Positions 11,401 to 20,433 of a DNA stretch of 64,000 bases are shown piece after piece (position 1 is the first letter of the stretch; the number at the start of each line of letters is the position of its first letter). The position numbers and the translations under genes were made by a program. The notes beneath the pieces were generated by a model. That model was not told where the DNA came from, made no database searches, and saw nothing but the letters and a program-made list of their open reading frames with translations. The stretch is taken from contig NC_084705.1 in NCBI RefSeq assembly GCF_033807575.1, positions 186,001-250,000 on the forward strand, in the 5' to 3' direction. The stretch comes from Cydia pomonella. Its lineage: Eukaryota; Arthropoda; Insecta; Lepidoptera; Tortricidae.

Positions 11401-14400
11401 TGAAGTGGTGGAGTATGTACACCAGAAGACCGGATACACGCTGAGGGTGTTCCAGCTTCGATCGCGCCACTACGTGCATTTCAACTCTTTTGTTGTGCGC
11501 GTGCCGCGACCGCTGCAGGGGACCATCGAATGCGCCGACTTCTGGCCGAAGGGTGTCGTGTTTCGGAGGTTCCGGGGCAAACTGCCGAATCCGACACAAG
11601 AGCAGCCGATTCAACGGAGCCACGCCGTTTTGTCGCCTAAATAGTGTTTAGTTGTAATTTTATAAAATGTATATGTATGTTAGTCTGTAAGGTATTTGTA
11701 ATATGGGCCTTGTTGCCTGAATCAAATTTTAAATAAATAAATAAAATAAATTTAAACTAATAGTAACAACATAAACCAAATATCAGCAAAAATTTTATTG
11801 CAAAGAACAAATTACCCTCCGAAGTTGTGAATCAATCAGCTTGTGGCGAGCTGTTGGGGAGTAACTCCACGGAACCGAGTGCTCCCGAGAGTCGATCAGG
11901 GTCTCCGCTTCTGGCGTGTCTCGGTCGGAGTGGACCCAGGGGACCCCGCAGGACTGTCAGCTCTGGCTTGCCTTAATTGGCCGTCCCTAGGACTCGTTAT
12001 TAGAGCTATATGCTCCGGATGTGGAAATGAAAGATGCATAAGATGCGAGTTGGCACAGTGACTGTTAACAGCCACTGGGTACAAATCGGCGCACACCTCT
12101 CGACACCACGCGAACATTGTTCGACCGCGGCAAATCTGTATTTTGGCTCGTGAGCCTTTTTTGGCTCCATCTTGAACTATAGCGCGGCAGCCGCGTGCGG
12201 CAAGCGATCCGACGATCGACCAGTTTACAGGCAAGCCCATTGCTGCACTAATATCATTCCATGCATCATTTCTTAATGATTTGTTGCGATAATCACTACA
12301 TTAACTGTTCCACCGGTTGCTCTTGGTCTCTTTACGACGGCAGTTTCAGGGGCCCATCAGGGGTGTATTACATAATATTAAATTTGTCTAAAAGGCACTC
12401 TGCGCTGTTGGCTTCGGCCCCACGCATGCCTGCAAAAGGTCCGGGACCCCATGGTCCCAAGATATGGAAAGACATACAAATAATAATAATAATAATTTTC
12501 CATATTAAAAGTGAAAGTTTCCTTATTACCTGAGAGATTGATGTATGTAACCAAGTGTAAAGAACAGACCAAGTAACAACATATTCTTCTCCCTCTCTCC
12601 CAGGCAAGTTTGCAACTTGGGTCAATAAAAGCACTTTTTACAGAACCCTTACCAATCTTGTTGAACATGCTCGGTGTCCGTGGCTCGTCATCATCATCGT
12701 CTCCTAGCCGTTTTCGGCCACAGCAACTGCTTTCTACCGCTGAGAGTGTCGCTGGTGCGCTCTCAGGTGACTGACGTAGCCAATCTTAGCAGCGAATGTG
12801 CGGCCACACTCGCTGCAGGTCAGCACCCCTCCGACGTAATTATATGTTATGGCCATAGGTGGTCTGGCCTTTAGCTCGTCACGCTTATCGTCAAGTTCTG
12901 TGCGTCGCCTGGCTTCGAATTCACGCACCTGCGTCTGCACAATATGCCTCCACTGTGGACGGTCACCAGCTAGACTCTCCCATGTCGTTGGTTCTATATG
13001 AGCTCTCTTCATATGCCGCTTCAACACATCTTTGAACCGCAGAAACTGGCCGCCTCGCTTTCGCTTACCATTTTGCAGTTCGCAGTAAAAGATGCGTTTC
13101 GCGACTCGGTCCTGGGACATCCGGGAGACGTGACCGCACCATCGTAGCTGTCGTCTCATTAGGTAGGCCTCTATTCCGGCGACATCGGCACGTCTAAGGA
13201 TCTCCGTGTTCCTAAGACGGTCGGACCAGTGGACACCCATAATGTCGCGGAGGCATCTCAGATGGAAGCTGTCTAATGAGCGAATATGCTTCCGATACAG
13301 GCACCACGTTTCTGAAGCATATAGAAGATTTGGCAGGACAATAGCCATGTATACAGCAACCTTTGTAGCGAGCTTTATGTCATGTGACCGAAACACCTTT
13401 GAACGAAGTTTGCCGAATGCTGCTGCAGCGGCTCCTATTCTACAGTTTATCTCGTTCTCAAGGTGGCACTTGGCTGTGATGGTGCTACCCAGGTATTTAA
13501 ACTGCTCTACTTGGTTAAGCGAGTCTCGGCCGAGTTTAATGTAGAATACGGGCAAAGACCTTCCCTGGAGAAGTTAGAAGGGATATTCCTCTGTAGGAGT
13601 TACAGTCCGCGCGGTCTCCTTTGTTCTTATATAAGGAACAGATGCGAGAGACTCGAAAGTCAGCAGGTACTCGCTCTTCGTAGCCGCCGTAAGGTTAACT
13701 TATTTTCAGATCGGGACAGTGAATGTGTTAAAAATCGGCCAAGTGCGAGTCGGACTCGCACAGGAAGGGTTCCGTAACTTCCGTACCATTATCTATCAAA
13801 ACGGTCACCCATCCAAGTACTGACCCCGCCCGACGTTGCTTAACTTCGGTGATTGGATGAGAACCTCGAGATTGGAAAGAAATATTTATCTTATGCTGTT
13901 TTTAGTATTTGTTGGTATAGCGGCAACAGAAATACTCCATCTGTGCAAAATTTCAACTGACTAACTATCACAGTTCATGAGATACAGCCTGGTGACAGAC
14001 GGACGGACGGACGGCGGAGTCTCAGTAATAGAGTCCCGTTTGACCCTTTGGGTACGGAACCCTAAAAAGGTTTCAGTCAGTACCTAAGGAGGTTAAAATT
14101 TTTAAGTTAAAAAGAAAAAGAGGTTAAAATTTCTCCATGATATAAAAGTATTAATGAACAAAAACTATTTAATTTTCGATTGATATTAATGTCAATAACA
14201 TTGTTTCTAATTTAGTACCTAGTAATAGAAGTGAATGTGTCTTTGTGGATAATGAGAATTATGAGAATGAGTATTTATTTTTGGCACCAACTAAACTAAA
14301 ACAAATAATGACGCAGGAAAAATAGTTATCTATATATGCAAACAAAATGTTGAGGTTATTTTCACTACCGCAGATATGAAGAAGCCCTGGAGCTGCTGGA

Positions 14401-17400
14401 CGTGATCATCAAGGCGGACGAGACGAACGCGGCCGCGCGCAAGCGCAGGGTCGCTATCCTCAAGGCGCAGGGACTCATAGTCGAGGCCATCAAGGAGCTG
14501 GTCGACTACCTGAAGAAGTAAGTCTTGACATTTTGACGACCGGTTTGGCCTAGTGGGTAGTGACCCTGCCTACGAAGCTGATGGTCCCGGGTTCAAATCC
14601 TGGTAAGGGCATTTATTCGTGTGATGAGCATGGATATTTGTTCCTGAGTCATGGGTGTTTTCTATGTATTTAAGTATTTATATATTATATATATCGTTGT
14701 CTAAGTACCCTCAACACAAGCCTTATTGAGCTTACTGTGGGACTTAGTCAATTTGTGTAATAATGTCCTATAATATTTATTATTATTATTATTATTTTAT
14801 TATTAAGTAGCATTGAAGGGTCCTTGTATTGCCTGTGTTTATTTAATCATTTTAAATTAAGTAAAACACGGTTTCGAGCAACCAACCTAACCTAACTTTA
14901 CTGAATGTCCTTCCAGGTTCATGTCAGACGTGGAGGCGTGGCAGGAGCTGTGCGAGCTGTACCTGCAGACGGGCGAATATGCGCGGGCAGCCTTCTGCGC
15001 CGAGGAGCTGCTGCTGCACCAGCCGCACAGCCACCTGCACCTGCAGCGGCTGGCCGACATCCGGTACACCATGGTGAGGACTCCACGTTTGTGACTTCGT
15101 CTGCATTAGGGTAGAATATTTTTAACCAATCTGCTTTTTATTGATTTCCTACCAACTGCCAACTACATATAACGCCTAGAGTGTAAAGGCAATCATTCAA
15201 TTTGAGCAAATGCTTACATCAATTATTTCACTTCCACCCCGGAATACCCTCAATTCACACCCTCTTAAGGGATGATTTCCGGGATAATTACTATCGCTTT
15301 ACCAGATTCCAACTAACTCGGTTCAGCGGTTTACGCGTCAAGAGGTAACCGACAGACAGACAGACACACGTTCGGATTTATACATTCATTTAAACTTTAT
15401 TGCACAAAACACAAAAATAATGTATGAGGCCTCACTCAATGAACGAGATCGTGCGGGGGCCTAATGTGCCGTGCGTTTTGGAGCCGCCGGGGTCGAGTCG
15501 CATGGACGGTACAAGGCCTGCTGGACTTAATTCCATGGGGGGGGGGGGGGGGGGGGGGGGGCGCTGCCTTTTATGGGAAGCAACTTGTGTCAGCACTTAC
15601 GCTGCATCCCATTTGAGGCACAACGCTGGCTCAGCAGCGGAGTCCGCGGCAAAGTAGTCCGCGTTGGAATAAGAGGCCCTACCGCGAACCACGTTCGACG
15701 TGTTGCCTCTCTGTCGCACTCGTAAATTCGTACATAAGTGTGACTGGGAGGCGATACGTCGAACGTGGTTCGCGGTAAGCCCTCAGCTTATGAGTTTGTG
15801 CCGGTGGCTATTGAGACAGCGGGGCGGCGGGGTTCAGAGCCCGCTCCTCCTTCAGAGTCGGGCGTCGCCTGCGAGACGGGGGCTGCGAGCCTGGCTCTGG
15901 CTCGTGTCCGGTTCGGCAGCTCTCCATTGCGGTGCAGCGAGGAATGCAGCGGGAATAATGGGGACCTTTGAACCAGGGGGATTATTGTAGATTTAGTTTT
16001 ATAGGTCGTAGTTTAAATGTTATTTTATTTATATTTGAAACAATGTGCAAACGGCGGCCCAAACAGACATGTAAAAATGTTGGAAGGAGAAAAGTAAACA
16101 GGTAATTATTAGAACTGCCGTAAACAATTGAAAAACTTAATAAACTATATAAAAACACTAAAATATATATATATATATATATATACTGAATATATTATAA
16201 CTATAAATTGCTTTAAAAAATAATATCACTTTTTACTGTTGTCACCCAGTAATAGTATTTAATAATCGTAATTTTTGGATCACCCCTCGGAGCCCCTGTT
16301 TGTCTATTCACGTGTGGCATGTTGTTCCAGGGCGGCATGGAGAACATGGAGCTGGCAAAGACCTACTACTGCCAGGCCGTGAAGCTCAACCCGGACAACA
16401 TGAGAGCGCTGCTTGGACTATTTTTGGTATGCTTTCATTTACATATTATCTTTGATTGCATCTACATGCACGTGATAATTATAAATATCTATGACTTTTG
16501 AGTACTGAGAGAGGGTCACCTACGAATATGCTAAGTTATGCCAATTAGAATAGAACAAAATGAGATAATGTCATTAGAAACGTCATATTTTTAGATATTA
16601 ATGATATAGATAGTGTCGTGCAGAGTTAGCTTGGTCCGATTTTAAGGGCTTGAACTTATGACTCCCGTTTTGGTTTGTGCAGATGATTAATTTATTAAAT
16701 TGGTTTGTTGTTGGCTGTTGCCAGGCGACGAACAATTTGCTGAACTACTACAAGTCCTCCGGCAACAGCGGCAAGCGCCAGGAGGTGCTCAAACTGTGCC
16801 AGTGGTCGCAGGTACCTTATCATTTTGATTAACTTTGTTACAAGACATGTTATTATACCAAGTGCTATTAACATACTTATTAGTTGATTTATCATTATGG
16901 AAAGGATTCGAATTACAATTTTTTTTACGTTAAACCAGGTTTTGAAGAGCGATCCAAGGGAACATAACCCTGGGAATGGGTCATAAGAAACAGTCGATAT
17001 AGCCTTGAAATAGTCGAGGCGGTTAACACGTTCACTGTCCGTGTTACGGATGTGGGTCCCGACAAGCCCGACAAAGCCGGAAGGTTAATAAACGTGTTAA
17101 AAGATGTAAGAAATGGATAAAAAGTATATTTTTTTTTACATCAGCAAGGTGTTATTATAGGTATGATAGACTGCAAGTCCAAAGGACTTCCTGGAGCGAT
17201 CGTTAGAATAGTATACATTTTTTTTCCGTTAATTACAAGGTTTATTCCTGAGCTTAAATTAAGTGACTTTCTCAAAAACACCGGTATTTTAATAGGGAAT
17301 ATTACGCGAAATACTGCGAAGGGGGCGCCACTGCCACCATCCATCACAATCTGTGGGTCTACCGTAAAACGAGAAAATCGAAATTTCGTTATCTAACCTC

Positions 17401-19191
17401 TCTATCACTCTTGCATATTCAAATAAAGAGGCAGATAAGTAAACTTCAATTTTTGCGTTGTCAAGTAGGCCCTTTGTAAACAAACCGCCTTGATGCATTA
17501 ATGTCATATTTTATTATCTGTGACGACTTGTCAAAAACAGTTTAATTTAAGGCACAGAACTGTGGAGTGTGGAATGAAAAGGAATGAAATCTCTTGTGGT
17601 AGAACTGTTGCAAAAGTGTCCAGCTGTCAGCTATAAATAATAGTTCCAAATCTCTCCAGAGTAGCGCTGGAGTAGCTGAGAACCTAGGTGTTATAGGGAG
17701 CGTGCATGAACTGTAGGAGGCAGCACAGGAGTCGTCAGATTTTTGGCGCGAGGCGTAAATGTGGTGTTTTTTGTTCCGATGTAGCCCACAAGATGGCAGA
17801 ACCTACTATGCACAAGAAAACACGTGACGTGTACATGTGCATGTTTATGGTTCCGATTCAGGCCACAAGATGGCAGACCCTCTAACGCGCACGGTCCCTA
17901 TTGACGAAGTGAAGTTCGCTGTCTATGATTAGATTTTTTTTTTCAAGTATTCTAGGTATTATAGCGCCACCTATTTAAGGTTTTTTGATGACACTTTTTG
18001 GTACATGGAGATTCCATTTCTTAACTCCACCTTCCATAAACAGAATGTATAAGTTACTCTATTATTTACGAAAGGGGCTAGTGGTGTTCTCTGGCGGCAG
18101 AACATTGTAGTTATACTCCGTATTAACTCCATTTCGGAGATAATTTATTATTTATTTTTATTTACTATAGTGTGTACATTTGCTACTAAATGTAAACATC
18201 ATCTTGGACGATTGATGTTCGAAATGAAATTGATATGTCACAGTTTTCAATTGTTTGGTTGAATTAAATGTAATGTCCGTGTTACAACAACGCTTAGATG
18301 CAACGTTTAATAACTTTTTATAAAAGAAAAAAAAAAAACATTTTTTTAAATTAAATATGTCATTTAGTTTCCTTAAAAGTATTTATCTACACACATATCA
18401 TAAACCCTCTATGTTGCCTTCAAAATCCGTAAATAATGGCCAACATTACGATAAACTCTTTCGTTACAACAAATTTCTTATCTGTGATAATGTAGTTATA
18501 GCTTCATAACCACATCAAAATAGATTTCATAGATTTGGTTATGCATTTAAATTTGGAATATTTATTCTAATATCAGTCGAGATGCCTTTTTGTTTGAAAT
18601 GAAATGTCAATTTCATACAATTTTGACATATCTCGCATGTTAGTTTGTATCGAATGATACGGAAATAGGCCCCCGACTCTAGTTTGTTTCTGAATTGAAA
18701 AAAAAATACATGCATGAAAAAAGTTTATCTTTTAATTAGTTTTAAGTATAAAATGAATATGTTTTGTTGTTTTTAAGGTAACTAATGTAAAATATGCGAT
18801 AAAAATATTTCTGTGACGCCACCACATATCCGCGAGTTCCAATTCGATTTGGCAAAGATGCCTTAACGGAGGCTGTAATTTGGGTTAGTGAATATTTCAT
18901 AGAAAGTTTGTGTGTAGATAAAATAGTGTATGTAACTGTACATAATTAGGCATTAAAACACTCGTGTGATCTTTTTAGAAACTCACTTCGTTCGTCTCTT
19001 GCCATTTAATATGTAGCAGTCACATAAACTACTATTACCCATACCCCGGAGTTAACGGAATTGAATAAAAACCCGGTATACGTGTGTCGGTGCAGAGCTC
19101 GGCGGCCAGGAGGCAGCAGCGGGCGGCCGGCGCCGCGCCCGCGCCCGCGCCGCTCGCGCGCCTGCTGGCCGCGCTCGCCCTCGCCGAGTAG
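5444..19191 (+). CDS. EMC2: EMC2, ER membrane protein complex subunit 2 (TPR protein), 8 coding exons, 291 aa
   Basis: Spliced exons: 5444-5477, 5836-5946, 10081-10231, 14374-14517, 14917-15073, 16331-16426, 16725-16811, 19096-19191. All junctions are GT/AG and keep frame, giving 291 residues (the human protein is 297). Recognisable family landmarks are MRQWRENN near the N-terminus, KQEFPGSMRV, NAAARKRRVAILKAQG, GEYARAAFCAEELL and NPDNMRALLGLF, which cover the tetratricopeptide array. EMC2 is the cytosolic scaffold subunit of the EMC, which inserts tail-anchored and multipass proteins into the ER membrane. The last exon is unusually Ala/Pro/Arg-rich and has drifted from the vertebrate tail. 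An AATAAA lies at 20219-20224. Introns 2, 3 and 7 are swollen by mobile elements. Confidence 0.93.
6254..6644. repeat. Fold-back element in EMC2 intron 2
   Basis: About 85 bp at 6254-6340 (CGCCGCACTGTGGG... to the AT-rich stretch) recur inverted at 6557-6644 with few mismatches, separated by about 220 bp. There is no ORF. It is a typical non-autonomous DNA element or a pair of inverted insertions. Confidence 0.65.
6660..7510. repeat. Low-divergence repetitive stretch rich in GGCCTTTGGCC-like words
   Basis: The region is packed with short words such as TTGGCCTTTGGCC, GGCCGAAGG and AAGCTCGGCCTT in both orientations, so it is built from an internally repetitive dispersed sequence rather than coding DNA. 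The ORFs here are shadows of that composition. The family is not identified. Confidence 0.5.
7566..9975 (+). mobile_element. IS630-Tc1-mariner-type DNA transposon with about 370-bp terminal inverted repeats
   Basis: The ends read CAGGGCGTCCCACGG...CCGTGGGACGCCCTG and are flanked by TA on both sides (7564-7565, 9976-9977), the target duplication expected of the superfamily. The inverted repeats are long: 7566 to about 7938 matches the complement of about 9604-9975 nearly base for base, so the insertion is fairly young. A transposase gene sits inside (8493-9550). Each repeat also carries a tRNA T-arm-like sequence (see findings). It lies in EMC2 intron 2, same orientation as the host gene. Confidence 0.9.
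8493..9550 (+). pseudogene. mariner-type transposase, one-base frameshift near 9357
   Basis: The reading frame starts at ATG 8493 and runs 292 codons, then continues one frame over to a stop at 9550, about 353 residues if read across. Catalytic-core landmarks: WSDETNF (Asp155), QQDGAPAH (Asp245) and RSPDLTPLD (Asp281), that is a D-D-(35)-D arrangement. The N-terminal third should be the helix-turn-helix DNA-binding part. The break falls in a run of T after GAT at 9350, where one T appears to be missing before the downstream WGYVKN-type motif. It could be natural decay or a homopolymer sequencing error; apart from it the gene looks intact. Confidence 0.85.
10390..11745 (+). mobile_element. Retroelement-like unit with a single ORF1-like gene and an A-rich 3' tail
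   Basis: One ORF (10490-11644, 384 aa) ends 100 bp before an AAATAAATAAATAAAATAAA tail, with the phrase GGGCCTTGTTGCCTGAA just upstream, which I associate with lepidopteran retroelement 3' ends. The protein has an alpha-helical N-terminal half, a basic middle (KKKARTAPRK) and a C-terminal module ending VVRVPRPL...FWPKGVVFRRFRG, resembling the nucleic-acid-binding ORF1 products of non-LTR elements. No reverse transcriptase follows. Boundaries are approximate. It lies in EMC2 intron 3. Confidence 0.55.
10490..11644 (+). CDS. ORF1-like retroelement protein, 384 aa, function not established
   Basis: The frame is intact from ATG to TAA with no internal stop, inside an otherwise non-coding intron. 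Residues about 110-160 have a heptad-like pattern compatible with a coiled coil (LKTRLVDVISKFEATQVTI). A Pro/Arg/Ala-rich linker follows, then a C-terminal RRM-like or PRE/C-like domain rich in aromatic and basic residues. ORF1 proteins of non-LTR retrotransposons have this plan, but I cannot name the clade. An exapted host gene is possible but less likely given the A-rich tail. Confidence 0.5.
   Translation: MSAFELSAPIVNELLAFLQRKLLLEGVMDTVSAVQICSSSFSVEDICAAKKVLHQSLGIAGTFVPHRRGDEIGKKTLEDIIKVLRENEDRIPEFMTTGVSSLPSYIPDHVDASCLMKEIVALKTRLVDVISKFEATQVTITELGNEVISLRNSALTRSAASNFKCDDRHATSTEAVSLRVADTVKCVASAVLPPASLPRARPPPASSKSRHRVYADVVAGPKVASNRFSVLVKGTEEGATPKEKLPVASVDEEEFTLVSRKKKARTAPRKTQCGTAEPANSGLRIATPSKALYVSRLHYTATAAEVVEYVHQKTGYTLRVFQLRSRHYVHFNSFVVRVPRPLQGTIECADFWPKGVVFRRFRGKLPNPTQEQPIQRSHAVLSPK
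11780..12500. repeat. Unclassified repeat ending in (TAA)n
   Basis: This is a GC-richer block in EMC2 intron 3. On the plus strand it ends with AAGACATACAAATAATAATAATAATAA at 12469-12498, the kind of short-repeat 3' tail left by non-LTR elements. A 114-codon open frame on the minus strand (11896-12240) shows no recognisable domain. It is probably one or two retroelement fragments. Confidence 0.4.
12690..13565 (-). pseudogene. 5'-truncated non-LTR retrotransposon: C-terminal part of the reverse-transcriptase ORF
   Basis: An uninterrupted minus-strand frame (13555 to 12734, 273 aa) matches the end of a retrotransposon ORF2: QFKYLGSTIT, then LPNLLYASETW, RWCGHVSRM and a basic RFKDVLKRHMK stretch, finishing with a C2H2-like finger (CSECGRTFAAKIGYVSHLRAH). 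The 3' side ends soon after with GATGATGATGACGAG (about 12690), typical of a short-repeat tail. The catalytic part of RT is missing, so it is a dead-on-arrival copy. The open frame suggests a recent insertion. Confidence 0.8.
13730..14070. repeat. Dispersed repeat with an embedded 5S-rRNA-derived segment
   Basis: The block runs from AAAAATCGGCCAAGTGCGAG to GGGTACGGAACCCTAAAAAGG, ends I know from a very common lepidopteran repeat. Inside it, 13799-13867 read on the minus strand as a diverged 5S rRNA internal region (GGTTCTC...GGTGATC/T...AAGTTAAGCA...GGGCGGGG...GTACTTGGATGGG-type order). The 5S part lacks both ends of the mature RNA, so it is not a functional rRNA gene. Confidence 0.65.
14536..14805 (+). 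mobile_element. tRNA-derived SINE with (ATT)n tail
   Basis: The head has a pol III A box (TGGCCTAGTGGG, about 14546) and B box (GGTTCAAATCC, 14590-14600) in tRNA spacing, followed by GGTAAGGGCATTTATT, a tRNA-unrelated body and an (ATT)n tail at about 14775-14804. Related copies: a head fragment at about 29301-29390 and a 3' fragment at 49856-49912. Located in EMC2 intron 4. Confidence 0.85.
15230..15385. repeat. Fragment of a dispersed repeat (GGTAACAGACAGACAGAC-type end)
   Basis: The string runs AGGGATGATTTCCGGGAT ... CGGTTCAGCGGTTTA ... AAGAGGTAACCGACAGACAGACAGACAC and ends in a short GACA microsatellite. I know the arrangement from many lepidopteran introns. It is non-coding. Confidence 0.45.
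15537..15561 (+). repeat. Uninterrupted G25 tract
   Basis: Twenty-five consecutive G residues occur in EMC2 intron 5, inside a GC-rich block (15421-15985) that otherwise looks like unclassified repeat DNA. The length is probably polymorphic and prone to sequencing error. Confidence 0.9.
15674..15784. repeat. Short palindromic MITE
   Basis: The left arm (TACCGCGAACCACGTTCGAC) is mirrored at the right (GTCGAACGTGGTTCGCGGTA) around a spacer of about 40 bp (TGTTGCCTCTCTGTCGCACT and neighbours also pair). No ORF. It is a compact fold-back element. Confidence 0.8.
16163..16185. repeat. (AT)n microsatellite
   Basis: A short run of alternating A and T in EMC2 intron 5. Confidence 0.8.
17690..17920. 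repeat. Dispersed repeat (GGCAGCAC ... AGATGGCAGA ... AACGCGCACGGTC family)
   Basis: Words in this block (GGGAGCGTGCATGAACTGTAG, GGCAGCAC, AAGATGGCAGACCCTC, AACGCGCACGGTC) recur in the same order at 49284-49380, directly abutting the MCM3 exon-7 array. It is non-coding and its superfamily is unknown. Confidence 0.55.
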
Positions 19192-20433
19192 CCCCGCCCC
19201 GCGTCACCACACACGAGACACACTGCCACTGCACTGCACCATCTACTCGATCCCACACACTGCCGTTGTACTATGTGTATATGTTACTTTACACCTACAT
19301 ACTACCTCGGCCTCCGCTTTAATCATTATTGCTGATGCGCCGTCACTAAATTGTAAAATTTCCACATGAACATTTTCAGAAACATCTCGTATTTATATGC
19401 GTATCGACATTTTCCATTACCGAGGGGGCAGACAGGAGTAAATCTGGTTTCACCACACCGACTGGTAAAGGCCTCCTTAATTGTTCAAAAACTAATGAGA
19501 AAGTTGCATTTTATCTACACGTGGGGCAAAGTAATCAGATGCAAATTTTGAGTTGTTTCCTTATGTTAACTAGTGGAATTGACTTTTAACCTTTTGACCG
19601 CCAAAGACGTCATATGACGCGCGCGGCTACAGCCCAATATCAACCTTTATGCGTGCCGACAAGGTTCACGATTACGCATACGATACGCGTGGCGTTCAAA
19701 AGGTTAAATAATAATTTTGAATGATAATTTTTTACTGCGTTCAATTTAATTTGATTTATTTAATATTTCATAGTTAGTATTTGCGTTCTCGCGTTGATGT
19801 AGTGACAAACTTTGTATTTCACTCGGACGTAAAGTTTGTTTAACCCTCGTGTCTTAACTCGCAACGCTCAAAATTCCACTTCTCGAACCACTCGCTACGC
19901 TTGTGATTCAATTTTAGAATCTTTTTCTCGGGTATCAATAACAGCACGAGCGGTTAACCAACAACCTTGCCCCCTTCTAAACCAATAACTATTCCATGTA
20001 TCCCTGGAAACATACAAACCATTTATCCCCACCTCATGTAATCAAAAAGGGGACAGAATACTCCATATGTAAAAAAAAATTATCGTATTTACGGACAGTA
20101 TCGAATTTAGACATATGTATGTTACAATACAAGAAAATCCTCGGACCATATTTTCAGCTGATTATACATCTACGTTATGTAGTTGACTATCTCAATTTAC
20201 ATGCGAATTTGAATATAAAATAAAAATATTTATCATAAAGATAATCTAAAAATAAATGCAATCATAATAATGGCATCATCACTGCCAAGTTTATTATCAA
20301 CAAACTATTTCAGTCACACTTATTTAATAAATCACTAAAACGTGTAGACTCCACCGATCTCCCCCAGGCCGTTGATGGTACAAAATAAGTTACAACATAA
20401 TGTATAGATATACAATATATATGAATAAAGTAA
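19192..20433. other. Tail-to-tail intergenic region, EMC2 / TRMT11
   Basis: This holds the EMC2 3' UTR and the TRMT11 3' UTR. AATAAA for EMC2 is at 20219-20224. For TRMT11 the complement TTTATT is at 20290-20295, so the two predicted ends are only about 70 bp apart. 19850-19960 contains CACTCGCTACGC and similar words seen in dispersed palindromic repeats. Nothing coding was seen. Confidence 0.5.

Noticed and set aside
11896..12240. 114-codon minus-strand gene
   Set aside because: It has no recognisable domain, no splice support, and sits in a block that looks like retroelement debris.
13799..13867. Functional 5S rRNA gene
   Set aside because: Only the internal portion is present, with substitutions, embedded in a dispersed repeat.
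14540..14612. Functional tRNA gene
   Set aside because: It has A and B boxes but no foldable acceptor/anticodon arms, and is followed by a SINE body and (ATT)n tail.
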